A stretch of DNA of 27,786 bases from Thoreauomyces humboldtii. Its lineage: Eukaryota; Chytridiomycota; Chytridiomycetes; Spizellomycetales; Powellomycetaceae. The position numbers and the translations under genes are program-made. Below, in pieces: positions 9,983-22,158 of this stretch (positions within the stretch are counted from its first letter, which is position 1; every line of letters begins with the position of its first letter). The stretch lies in contig JADGJA010000248.1 of NCBI GenBank assembly GCA_027596035.1, positions 1-27,786 of the forward strand. The letters run 5' to 3'. The notes beneath the pieces were generated by a model, which did no database searches, was not told where the DNA came from, and was given only the letters and a program-made list of their open reading frames with translations.

Positions 9983-11839
9983 ATGAATGCCTCTGCTCTT
10001 CGTCGCATCCCCGCAAGGGCCGCAATCCACGCTCATCGCGCTTCCTCCGCTCTCGCTCGCTCATCCTCGCTCGCAGCTGCCGCCTCAACAGCCGCCCTTC
10101 CCCGCTCCACCGTCTGTTGTGTACTTCGACGATGTGCCTTCCACTCGGTAAGGTATGCGATTCCTCGATTCCATGGGACCCCTCTGGCTAGCGGCTGAGT
10201 GACAGAACCTCTCTCTAGAGCAATGCCCATTGCGCGTCCCTGCAACACCACAGCCCTCTTTTCCCGCGGTTACGCTTCCAAATGTACGGGGAAACGTGAT
10301 TCGTGCCCGGAACGGTTCTCATCTTACTCGTTCTTATCGTATCCTCTTTCGAAGCCTATCCTCCTCACACCGTCCTCAACATGCCTGCTCTCTCCCCGAC
10401 GATGACTCAAGGAAACCTCGGAACATGGAACAAGAAGGTCGGCGATGAGGTCACTCCCGGAGAAGTGTTGGTGGAGGTGGAAACGGACAAGGCCACCATG
10501 GACCTCGAGAATCAGGACGACGGTTTCCTCGGGCGCATCTTTCTGGAGAGCGGGACAAAGGACGTTCCAGTAGGCAAGGTGAGAAATGCGGCTCGTTTTT
10601 GAGTGAGTGCCTGATGGGACGAAGGGGCGTTTGCACGCCTTTCAGACTGCAGCTAGGTCCTGATAGGTTTTTGCATCCTTCGTTTTTGTGTACACTAGCC
10701 TATCGCTATCCTTGTCGAGAACAAGGAAGACGTCGAAGCATTCGCGGATTACGTACCAGAATCTAGCGAGGGAGGAGCTGCCGCCGCGCCGAAAGAAGAG
10801 AAGGAGGAGAAGCCTTCAAAGCCTGAAGAGGAAAAGCCTCCAGCACCCAAAGAGAAGAAACTCGCACCGAAGAAGGACTCGGCACCCGAAAAGGAAAACC
10901 CGAAGAGCGATGTCAAGAAGGACGCTGCACCAAACAAAGAGGAAAAGCCTACAAAGTCCAGTTCCAAGCCCGCAGCAAAGCCTGCACCGGCATCGGAAGC
11001 GAGCTTTGTAGATCACCCTGTCACGGACTCTCAGAAGGAGATTGCTTCCCAGCTCTCTCTTTCGAAGCATGAAGTTCCGCACTATAGTTTGACGCAGGAG
11101 ATCAGCGCTGATAAGATCCTCAAGTAAGTTTGTGAGCCGAGTACTCTTCAATGGGCTGAAACCATCATCTCACTTGGGAGTTTTATTGAGGCTGACTTTT
11201 CCACGATAGACTTCGGGAGGTGCTCAACCGGGAATCTGGCGGCAAGTATAAGCTTTCCATCACCGACGTCGTGGTCCGTGCCGCAGCCCTCGCTCTGAAG
11301 GCGGTCCCGGCAGTCAACAGCGTATGGCAGGGAACGTCCATCCGACAGTAAGCACGCAAATCGACCGAATGTTGCAGGCGCTGAAACTCAGAACCTGAGC
11401 GTTTCAACTTCCTTTCCATTTCAGATTCGCCCACGCCGACATCGCCGTTTCGGTCGCCACGGAAGCCGGTCTCGTGACTCCCGTCGTGGCACAGGCCGAC
11501 ACCCTCAGACTCTCCCACATCTCCACCGCCATCTCCACGGGCGCTCGTTCCGCTACCCCTTCGGCACCCGCACCCGCATCCACCTTCACCGTCGCTCACA
11601 TCCCCTCGCTGTCCCACTTTACTGGCATCGTCGGCGCAGGGAACGCTGCCACGCTGTCCATCGGAGCCGTCCGTGAGGATCTTGTCGAGGACCCGAAGAG
11701 TGAGATCGGACTCAGGTCCGTCCAGGTCCTGACCGTCACCTTGACCTGCGATCACCGTGTGGTAGATGGTGCCGTCGGTGCACAGTGGATGCTTGCGTTC
11801 AAGGGTCTCCTTGAGGATCCCTTGACTATGTTGCTGTAG
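9983..11839 (+). CDS. LAT1: Mitochondrial pyruvate dehydrogenase E2 (dihydrolipoamide acetyltransferase), atypical
   Basis: E2 forms the core of the pyruvate dehydrogenase complex and transfers acetyl groups from lipoamide to CoA in the mitochondrial matrix. Exons: 9983-10152, 10219-10283, 10355-10578, 10699-11123, 11210-11347, 11425-11839 (1437 nt, 478 aa). Residues 1-75 are an Arg/Ser/Ala-rich mitochondrial presequence. The lipoyl domain (about 80-165) has [16 protein letters not shown] and ETDKATMD, with the lipoylated Lys near residue 124. Residues 174-254 are a Lys/Glu/Pro/Ala linker where a peripheral subunit-binding domain is expected; none is visible in any frame. The catalytic domain (about 255-478) has [45 protein letters not shown] and [13 protein letters not shown] (His near 451), but the usual SNLGMFG and NPPQ signatures are altered. 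DHRVVDG argues against the E3-binding protein (Pdx1/protein X), whose motif is degenerate, but a diverged paralogue remains possible. Confidence 0.88.
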
Positions 11840-12337
11840 ATGGAGAGCGGCCTTGATTTTTCTTCATATGAAGTGTCTAGACGGGGACTTTCGCAAATAC
11901 ACCGTGACAATTCTCATAGACATGAGCCTTTACTGAAGCGTCACCGACGTTTTCGCCCGTGCCGAGTCGTCAATCGCACTCGCAATTTGGATTCGTTACG
12001 GTTTAGGTGTTACGATGCTTCGCAGTTTTCTTCGAATGTGGGGCGGATAGGCATGCACGGAGACTTGGGTATATTTTAGCGATGCAATCTAATCTACGTG
12101 GAGCTTGCATCCATCTAAGGTTGCCGTTTGTGGCTCGTTCGGACATGGGGAATCGGGTGCCTCCTTCTGGTGTTCGACGAAAGCTGGGACTTGCGGAGAG
12201 GGTAGATCTATGATGCCGCTGCGTGGTTGGCATGAGAATCAGCAGTCACTCGCAGAAGCGAACGGCTCACGGCGCCAGAACTCACCGCACCATTTCTGAC
12301 GATTCTTAATCAGTCGTATTGCATACAATCTCTTCGA
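11840..12337. other. Convergent 3' intergenic region
   Basis: The 498 nt between the stop codons of E2 (plus) and the ATR-type kinase (minus) should hold both 3' UTRs. Short open frames here (around 12007-12300) have no supporting features. I see no repeats or RNA genes. Confidence 0.6.
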
Positions 12338-15300
12338 TCACATGTACGCAGTCCAGCCTGTGTGATGCGAAATGCAGGTTAGAACCTCTTGAACCCTCCT
12401 TCGTTCAACGCGGAGGGATCTCCCTACCAATATACATGGCTGCCAGATTCGATATGCTGGTAGCCTGCTGGATGAGTTCATGTACTTGACCTTCCGGCCC
12501 AAGAGGTAAAGCCGAGGGTGCCGCTCCGGACGCGTAACCTTGAAGTTTCCGGTTGATAACGTCGAGGGTCTGCCTCGCCTGCTCGTTTTCGACCTCTCCG
12601 TTCTCCTCACGTCGACTGGCCGCGGTCCTGCTCCGCGAGCTCGGCTTGTTCCACTCGCAGAGAGGGTCGTACATGAAGGTTTCTAGAACCGACATCAGAC
12701 TCTCTCGATTCCCACGCAGCACCTTCATCGTGGCTTCGCAAGATTGTCGAAATACCCCTGTAGGAATAGGAAAGATGAGGAGTTCAGCTGGTCGGGAAGT
12801 TCGCACGAGGGCGAAGAAAACCTCCAAACCTTCTACACCGGTCACGCCGAACGCGTCCACCATGTTGTGCGTGAGCCGGAACGGCACTTTTTCAGGTTTC
12901 TCAAATGTCAATCCCTAGGATGCACGTCAGAAATAAAACTGCGGTCTGCGGAAGACAGAAAAGGTGATACCTTTTCGAAAAGACAGTTGAGATCGACATG
13001 AACACAGTCTCCGGTTTGGTCATCAAATAAGATGTTCTCTCCGTGTCGATCTCCCAAGCTGAGCAGTCCAACTTTTAGCATCATCGCATTATTGGCGTCG
13101 ACACTCGAGTGCGCATGCGTACCCGACAACATATCCGACCATGGACATTACCGCGATGGTTGTAGAGTAAGCTAACCGGCTAGCCAGCCATTGCGATGGC
13201 TCTGGAAATGTCTCCATGAACCACTCATGGAAGATCGGTGGAAATCTGAGTGCGCCAGGAAGATATGAATACTTGCAATAAGCACGAGTCAGGTATCAAC
13301 CATACTTTGGCTTCACCAGCTTCGTGAAGATCTCTTCGGGGGATGGCGTTTTGCGATCGATCATGGCTTTCACGTCTAGAGGCTGGTAGGGTATCAGCTG
13401 TTAGCGGGAGCTTCAGACTTCTTGACGCGCAATCTATGACTTACTTGGCAGTAGATATTCTTGGTCTTGTAAGCGGCCACCATGATGTGCCTGAATCCAA
13501 TCGTGTTTGGGACCCACTCGATCAGCCCGCATTCTTCGTTGAGCGGGACGACAGCGTAAGTCCGGATATCTGCGAAACTTAGCAGGGTCAGTAGCTCGCA
13601 TCTGGAGCAGCCTAGTTTGACATGGGCTTACACAGTCGTCGCCGTCTTGTTTCCGGATCTTTCTTCAGCAACTTGTTGATCATGGAGTTGAATTCCATAA
13701 GTCGGCAGTCTTTTCGTAAATCGTCCTTTGGTTTGCAAAGAAAAATGTAATCTCGGCCGTCACTACCCTTGATGGTCAACTTGCGCGGACGTTGCAGCGA
13801 GGACATGACTTCGATTTCGTCATGAAATCCTACCAGCAAGAGCTATGAGTCAGCCTCATGGTCGATTCTGCAAGACATCAGGAAGCACTCACCAAGGATC
13901 GTTGGTGCGTCCGACGGAAACGGGCGATGGTCACTTGAAGCTTGCTTTCCGGAAGGAAGACCCACGGTCATAGTGGTTTGCAGCGGCACAATGATCTGCA
14001 GGCCTCCTTGCGCCAATCGCTCCATGACACGGAAATGTTTCTTCACGCTCAAAGTGCTCTCTCCGCGCGGAAGCGGAAAGTTGCAGAGATCGAGAAGATG
14101 TCCGCTCAGCGCTTGTCCTTCCTAAGGAAGCATCGGTGAAGCGTGGGTCAGGGCCTAGGAAATACGTAAGTCAAGGTTAAGCTATAGGTACCTGAATCAA
14201 ACTGGCGACGCTTCCTTGGCTCAACTGCCTAATCATCGGATTGGCCTAAGATCGGTCAGGATAGCATTACAGGAAGAGCAAAAGCAAAGAAACTTACCTT
14301 GGCTTTCGCAAAGACGTTCGCGACCCTCTGGGAGCGGAGTTTGGACGAAGCTCGAGCAACCGCTACAAGCTGCCATAAGGTTTGTTGTGGATAAACACAT
14401 AGCACGTTGACCAGGATAGCTTCCAGAATCTGGTGAACATTCGGATTCGGATGTCCGATTCGAGAGACGATTTGAGGGATGGCGGTGAGGAACTGGTAGG
14501 CTGGAACCTTCTCGACGAGCTTGCGGACAATTCGTGTCACCTGGTGGAATCGCCCAACCCGAGGGTCGGCGTTTGCTCCGACCTCGGCATCATGGTATGT
14601 ACTTGGAAGTTGCCCGAGGTCTAGCCACAACGTCAACAGCCGAGGAAGGGTCTGATAAATGTACTTCGTCCCAAAAGTTAGCGCTTTGCCGTAGTGTTTG
14701 CAGATAACGTAAGACATGTTTGCCAGCTGGGCTGGGGTGGTTCCATGTGCGGTAGTGCTTCGTTGCTTCTTGCCTTCACTTTCGTAAAGTTTGTTGTAGT
14801 ATCGACCCAAGTAGTACGAAGCCTTTTCCCAGTCAGGAAGCTCCTTAATAACTTCGGAGTAGCTTTCGATAATCATAGCTGCATGACCAGCGTCGGTTTC
14901 CTCGATGTACCGCGTAAGGAGCAAGAGCGTTCGCCCTTTTGAAGACCGAGCAGACGCGGTTGCTGAGGGATGCGTTAGCGAGGTTTTGTTTATTTTGCTG
15001 TTTGTGTCCTGACGAGTCACTTCCCGCGAGATTGTCTGCAAAGCCGACTTCAGCTCGAACATCGCTTTGTGCTTTTGCTGCTGACTCCATAACCACTTTG
15101 CCCTTTCCAAGTGTACGTCCGCAATTCCAAGTCTGGTAGCTTGCAAGATGCCGTTGTAAGCGGCCTGCAACTGCCCGGCTTTCCTGGAGGCTTTGGCAGT
15201 TTGGAGCCAAAGCATTCCTCTCCTGGCCCTGAGCGCCGGTCTGTCCATGTCAAGGCTGTCATCAAGTGACGCCGGTCTGCACAGTAAGATCAACAACTTG

Positions 15301-18300
15301 TCAAATGGGCTCAGAGCTGTCTTGCAGGCGCAAACAGAACTCTTACCTCGGGTTTTGCAAGATGATCCGCTGCAAGCTCAAAATGGGCTCCCGGACCCGG
15401 AAGGACGGCATGGTTGCATCGAGCCTTGGACCCCATCGCTTGTATAAGCTTTCATCAACTAAAGCAGTGCTAGCGCTAGCGTTCCTTGCGCTGGTGATCT
15501 CGAACAGCATATGCAACTTGACTAAGGTATCATAGCCGCGTCGATATGACTCCATGCTAGCGGTTGCCAGGTCCGCTGTCAGCATCATGCGCGTTCGCTG
15601 TAAGGTATTCTCAAATTCTTGGTCGTCTCCGATCCGTACGGTGTTCAGTAAAGCACCAATTGCTGTTTCGAATCGCTCGTTGTATGGCTCCTTCAATAGT
15701 CTTTCGAGCGTAGACCAGTTACCCAATCTCCAGGCTGCTTCAATTGCGTACGAGTTGAGCGTGGTCGCCCATTTCGGTTGAAGGGTTACAACACCTTGAA
15801 CATGCGATAGTAGTGTTTCTACAACAATTATAGATTAGCGTGGTAACATTGGATATAACGACGGTGGTAGAAGTCGTGCGATACCTAGATGCCCAATATT
15901 CTTTAAGCAGCTGATGAGTCCGATATGGTGTTCTAGCCTCTCCGGCGTTTCCTGAAGAAAGAGCTCATAACACGTCTGGGCGTCTGTCCACCTTCCGGCA
16001 CTTTCGTGCTCCAAGATCTGCTGGTCGAGTGTAGGGGTCAAGACTAACGATGCTATGCCCTCCATTCCATCTGGCTCGTCAAGGTGCGAGTAGATGCGTT
16101 GCAGGTGCGCGTAAAGAGGTTGCAAGGTCTCTTCATCTTTTGTCAATCTTTCTTGCCGGATGTGTTGCTCAAAATGCAGCAAAGCACGTGCGTATGCTTC
16201 ACAATAAAATGATGCTTCTGCCATGGCATGTTGCGGGATCCGAGCCAGAAAAGTCTCAATCTTCTGTGCGGATACGTCCGCTTGAAGACCTGTGTCCTCT
16301 ACGTCTACGAACTTGCTTTGACGGCGAGCAAGAGAAGCGCGTTTCTTCGCTGCCGTGACCCGCCTTAGTCGCAGCCACTTGGTTAGGTGATCAACGAGAG
16401 AGAAAACGGTCTGAAATCAATCAACAATGGTCAGTAAACGCACTCTGAGAGGCAGGAGTAGGTAATGGTACCTGACAGCAAAGCTTTCGCTTCTCAACCT
16501 CCGGAGCCTTCTTAGTAGGTTCTCGCAAGATCGCAAGGAACTCCGTACAAATCTCGTTGCGTTGAGTGTCGGTTCCAGCGATGAGCACATTGAGTACTAA
16601 ATGCGGAAGGATAAACTGGGCAACATTGATATCACCCATGGTGATCAAATTCTTGCAAAGTAAGAATATCTTCTGTGCTCGAGCACCTTTGCTCTTGAGA
16701 ATGAGATCGACCGACCAGGCTCGCATCCATCCCTGGAAGCTCTCGTCCCTGGCGAAAAGAGGATAGATGTGCTGGCACTGAGCGGTCCGACTAGTATTCA
16801 CGATATACTTTGCGCCAATCAACGGTCGAATCGTGTTCCGAACCGAAGGAGAGAACTGCAACCATTGCTTCAAGAGCGCTTTCGGAGACTCGACGGTCAG
16901 ATCTACGACGTTCCCTTCTGATTCGGCTTCTTGGACAAGCTGTCGCGTGTACCCAGAAAACAAAAGTAGTTCTTGTACGGCAAAGGCGTGATTGCTTTGT
17001 AATTTTGTATCATGCGCTGACCTCAAGGCTGGCGCCAACCTGTTCTCGATCAACGCGCTGGCAAATGCCACTGCTTGCTGGTCAGTTGAAAAGTCACCAT
17101 CACTTCCCAGAGTGCCGCCGGTATCGAGTCGATTGTGCAAAGAAACATCTACACGGGCAGGATCGATTGCCCCGAGAGCTCCTAGACAATCGCAACAGAG
17201 CGCCTCGATATCGAGATCCACACCGTTGTACCGTCGGCAGGTCTCCATCAAGACAAGAATCGCCTTGTTGATGCACGGATCAACGCTATCTTGGAGCACA
17301 TACTCGTCGACAACGTTCGACGGATCCGATAGCAGGGAGCGCAGTTCTCGCAGAGCGATACGAGAAACATCTGCGTTCTCGTCAGCTACCGGGATCAACA
17401 GTCGAGAGATTTGCTGCAGAGTGGTCAATGCCCTTCGGTGATCACGGAGGAGGTCATTGATCCTGATGAACTGGGGTATTTCTGGCAAGGCGCAGACTCC
17501 CCCAAAGTAAGACGTCAAGCGAGCCCGTTTGGTAACAAACAGGTCTTCGAGTATTGAAACCATGGTTTCATGCTCCTCGGGGGTATATGCGGATAGATGC
17601 TTTGTAAGAGCGATGCAAACTTGGTTAAGGATTAATCCTACCACTGCAAGGTCGGAGGTGAGGAGCAACTGCCTCCAACACGCGAGAGAGGCCGCGCGAA
17701 GCGACGCAAGAGTCAAGCCGGTTCGTAATGTCGTGACGATCTGCGGTGTAACAGATTCGACTGGACGTCCCACAAGGCGGATTACTTCGGCTAAGCTCAA
17801 AAGACTCTTGCACTTGCATTCCTCCGTTCGGGTGCCGTCAGCGTCTCGTATTTGCTCGTTGACATCTTGTAGGATAGCAAGAAGATGGGAATGCAAGAAT
17901 TCGCTCATAGACCACTCTAGTCCGGTGGACAGAAGATTCTTGGTAACTTCCAGAGCTTCCACCGCTTTGGGTCGCGCGTCGGGTTCCGCCAACCTGAAGA
18001 CCAGTTTGTTGATCATCACGATGGAACAGGTTTTGACGAGACTGTAACTGCTGAATGCTTCAGGGAACACGCCCAAGAAAGCGTCCAGCGCAACGTTGTA
18101 ATCGCCATCCTTCATGAGAATCGCGGCCAGGATGGACCCTGACTCGTCTAGAAGCATCCTCGTCATCTTTTGATGGCGCGTGCGCGCAAGATCTTCCAGA
18201 ATCTCGTATCGTTGGTTCAGCACGAGATGTGGTAGCAGATACTGCAAGTTCTGCTCGAGAAAATCGGTTTTGGACATTCCAATCACGTGCAAAAACTTAG

Positions 18301-21300
18301 CGCATACTGGCGGGTTCGATTCGGCTAGGTCGATCCAATATATGCTTATATCTTGTCTATACGGATCGAGAAGGCGCTGTACGGTATTTTTCCGAGCTCG
18401 CGCGATCCACTGAATCTGCTCGTGCGCTATAGACCGTAGGATGACAGTCTCGCTTGCGAAGTAATCGATTAACAAGCGAAGGACATGGAAGAGGAGCATC
18501 TCGTTTGCGATGGAGCCGAGATCCCCCATAAGAGTCAAGAAAGCGGCTGCTACCCAAGTCTTTCCGTCCTTGGAGAGGTCTACCAGTTTCGCCCGAGTGC
18601 TAACAATAAATTGGTTCAATTGCGTTCCGTAAAGGCTTTTCTGTGCGGCTGCTACGATCGCCACCAGTGCTTCACTTGCAGCTTCTCGGACGGCGCGACC
18701 ACGCGATCGTACTCCGACAATACACGAGTCGATGAAGGTGGACAGTGCATCGACGTTTCGTTTTCCTTGGACACGAGGTTGATGATTGAACACGCGGACA
18801 CAAGAACGAAAGAAACTGATGACAACTGGCTTTGAAACATTTGACGCAAGGTGCAGGAATACAGTCCAGTCATCTAAAAGCAGCGAAGGGCGGCGATCCT
18901 TGGCGTCAGGCTCTGACGCGCTAGGGTCGCACAGATGGCAGAGTGCGACTCGGTCACTTTTCAGGACATCGTGATCGATCGTGAGCGACCCAGCGCGTGC
19001 ACATGCAAAATAACCGAATGCACTGGCGATGTACAAATGCTCATCGCTTCTGTGGAACGCGCGAGGCCTACAAGCAATATCTCAGCAAAGGATAACAGTC
19101 ATTGATACAGAAAGAAGAAGCTTACGAGAGAGCTCCGAGGATTGTTGTTATGGCCGCGGCATCCCCATTGAAAGCTACCGAAAGATATGGCAATGTCGTC
19201 AAGACGGCTGCACGAATCTCTAAATTCGTTGCCGAGGCCGATGCGCGAGCCACGAATGCGACCAGATGCTTGACTTCAGGATCCAGAACGCGAAGTGCAA
19301 TGTCAACCAAAGAATCCAGGCACCGGATGACACACGGGCTGCTCAGAACCGGCCATGACACTAAGACCGCCTGGGCGGGATCGATATTAGCAGATGCAAA
19401 GTCCACCCGCGCACTTAGAGCTACGTAAAGCGCCTCAGGTTCGAGCGACGGACGCCAAGGAGTACAAAGAATCCAGACCATTCTTGACAAGGAAGGCTGA
19501 GATATAACGTCGCTCACTGAGCTGAGGGAACTCATCATCATCAGGATGGATTCTACGTCCGACGTTGGTACAAGGCCCGAATTCGAGAATAAACCACTGA
19601 GCATTGAGGTAATATCGGTCGCAAGCTCCGTCCGGTCGTCAGAGCCTTTTGAAATCCATTCAGATGTCATTATAGCCTGGTACACCAAGTTCGGGTCCAA
19701 CGCGACTGACTGCTTGTAAGGCTGCGACTCGGTGGCAATCCCCATCAAAAGCTCCTGCACTTTTCCTTCTAGAGCAGGGAACTGACTGCTAGCTAAATCT
19801 CCCGCAAGTCCATCACTGCTTTGCTGCTTGCTGTAACTCTGCAAATCAATTCTACGTCGTTTTGCCGGTTGTCGCTCCGAAGATTGCCATACTTCCGCTC
19901 CGCCGCGTTTTTCATTCGCATTCTGGTTGAGTAGTTGAGAAGGTGATTTTGGTTTGCAGCTGGGAGCTCTCGTAGCGGCGGCTCGAAAGCAGTCTCCAAC
20001 AATGTACCGAAGATTGGGATCGTCCGCATATGCCAACAGATGGCTCGCAAGACTAGAGTCCAGAACACCAGAAGCGCGTACCGCTTTGACATAGAAGCGT
20101 AAGAGATGCTGCCGAAGGGATGTTGTACGCGCTTGTTGGAAAGCTGAAGGTCCCAAAAGCAATTTCAGCGTAGGGAGGATTGATTCCACCTCGTTCACGC
20201 TTGAAAAGCCCTCGAGAATTGAGGCGAAGATGTCTGCGAGTTCATCCGACAATGCGTGCGCTTCGTCGGATGCACCATTCACGAATCCGTACAAACTCTG
20301 CAGAACCAAGAGCAGTATCTCCCCAGATACCAATTTCACGGGCGCGCCATAGATGCGGCGCAATTTGCGTAGGAGTCGAAGACAATCCTAGGTGATTAGA
20401 GACGATCAGCCTGAGTCCAGCAGCAACGGCAATCAACTCTTACCTCCTGTGGTCGCGATGTTCTCTCGGAAGTTGATAGCCGGAGTTGCTTGATGATGAT
20501 TTGCCAAATCTGGTAGAGGCCGTTTCCGAATATGAAAGGACAGTATTCCAGAATGTCGTGATATGACCGAAGTAGATTCTCCAGGAGGACCTGGCTCTGC
20601 GCGCGGTCGGTTGTCTCAAGTCTCGAGTTGAGGGAGAAGAGTGCTTGCCCAATCTGCCGCAAAGACTTTTGTGGAAAGACGGGCTCAAGTAGCATATCAC
20701 AAAGTTCTAAGTGAAGAACGGTAAGTCATCCTTTTCAAGGTGATCAGTTGATGGCTCTTACCTTCGCTAAGCAACAGTATGTCGTCGACGAACATCTTGG
20801 AGCGTTCAAAGTTATTGCCGGACGGATCCTCTTGGATTACATAGAGTATGCGTCGGATGACTTCGATTGCTGGGTTGTGCAATGCTTCGAGACGCGGGCA
20901 AGCCAGGACTCTCATCAGTTGAAGCATCAACCAAGCGTCGAATGGCTCAGTGAGTGCAGCGTTGCCGGGATACCGCTGGGAAAGAAGAAACACCGGACCC
21001 ATGGAGTTCTCGTCGGCTCTCTCGTTCCGAGCACCATTCTCCGGGAGTCCCAGCTCTGGCGTGGGCACCAGCACAAAGACCTCAGGTATGTGCACGCTAG
21101 CCAAGCGCAATAAGCCTATGCTGGTGCTGGCAACTCGCAATCCATTTTCCGTCGGTATGGCTGATTCGAATTCAAGGATTATTAAAGGACCAAGCAATGC
21201 ACCACCATGTGTTTGACGTCGTACCTAGGTTCCCACCGAGGAGAAGGTTCTGCACCAGGCATTCCTGGACGCACCGGAAGATGAGCTGCCTGTAGGCGAC

Positions 21301-21393
21301 GAGGTCTTTCTGAGTAAGTTGGGAACCCGACCGAGGCTCAGTGATGTAGTGATACAGCTGCTTCAGGATCTCCTCGACTGTGTCCGGTGCCAT
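12338..21393 (-). CDS. MEC1: ATR/Mec1/Rad3 DNA-damage checkpoint kinase
   Basis: This PI3K-like protein kinase senses RPA-coated single-stranded DNA with its partner Ddc2/ATRIP and starts the replication and damage checkpoint. Exons: 21393-21225, 21160-20762, 20706-20444, 20387-19126, 19067-16472, 16410-15885, 15818-15347, 15276-14298, 14245-14192, 14121-13893, 13829-13632, 13569-13445, 13397-13306, 13245-13123, 13058-12971, 12914-12428, 12357-12338. They sum to 8082 nt (2693 aa), the usual family size. Residues 1-1500 are HEAT-like helices; the FAT domain covers about 1550-2150. The kinase domain (about 2300-2620) has [20 protein letters not shown] (ATP-site Lys near 2349), [45 protein letters not shown] (Asp near 2499) and [10 protein letters not shown] (Asp near 2518), then [24 protein letters not shown] (2664-2693) is [20 protein letters not shown] followed by AMYIGWTAYM. 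The last six residues come from a 20-nt exon; reading through its intron gives a false end. The start is the first in-frame ATG before the conserved N-terminal frame. Confidence 0.93.
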
Positions 21394-21690
21394 CGGGGCA
21401 TGTTCCCAGCGAGGTCAGTTGGCTTTGCCCGTGAGGCCCTAGGTGAGGTGTGGTGGTGGTGGTTCAGGCGATGACTCGTTTGCTACTTTTTGTCCGAGTC
21501 GTCCGGATCAAATCTGGAGGTTCTCCCAATGCGCTGCTCCCCCCCAGGCTCCCAGGGTCCTCCAGCCATCTGCGAATGCCGACTGCGACAACCTCACACC
21601 GCAACCCCGGCACCAATTGGTATGCACACGCGGCATTGTCTCATCTGGACTCGAGCGACACGCAGCGTAGATCCGCAGACAGTTTGATTG
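21394..21690. promoter_or_regulatory. Upstream region of the ATR-type kinase gene
   Basis: GC-rich upstream sequence contains a GGT microsatellite-like run (about 21447-21463) and a palindromic CCAAT element, ACCAATTGGT (21612-21621), readable on both strands. A regulatory role is inferred from position only. Confidence 0.35.
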
Positions 21691-22158
21691 GAAGCATCAG
21701 CGCTGTTTCAACGTAACTGTTCTCGTCCCAGACGTCCTTGTTCGCCCCTTGTTGAAGCGAACCCCTCGATCCGCTACGATACAAGCGCCATCACGCACGT
21801 CGTTCTCTCCACCGTGTCTTCCTTGCGCTCGTACCTCTGCATTGGCCATCGCGTGTCGAAAGGAAGCTGGGCTTCGGTCCTTGAGTCCAAGGTTCTCCGA
21901 TGCTCTCAGCGGAATCGAGGCATACATCCGCTGGGCCATTCCCGCTCGGCCGTCCGCTCGTATTGCTTATATAATATTGAAGCTCATCCATCCCCTGTTC
22001 CGCTGTACCTTGCAAGAAGATGTTCCAGGCGCTGCGAAATTATTGCACGGCCGACACCGCTTACTTGCATTTTCCACCGCCGCGCATTGTTTCGTAGAGG
22101 GATCAACCGTCCCGGTGCTCATCTTTTCCCGCAAAAAGATGCGATCCTCAAGAGCAAA
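21691..22158. other. Open but unassigned stretch
   Basis: Two overlapping plus-strand frames stay open (21688-22419, 243 codons; 21749-22213, 154 codons) with no recognisable domain. Being open in several frames suggests low stop-codon density rather than selection. I cannot call a gene here. Confidence 0.35.

Noticed and set aside
10749..10967. Minus-strand ORF rich in Gly/Phe/Ser opposite the E2 linker
   Set aside because: It is the antisense of the Lys/Glu-rich linker exon; AAG/GAA codons read backwards give CTT/TTC, so openness is expected.
20697..21113. Plus-strand ORFs within the kinase region (also around 16810-17271 and 17529-18047)
   Set aside because: They are antisense to well-supported ATR exons and have no motifs of their own.
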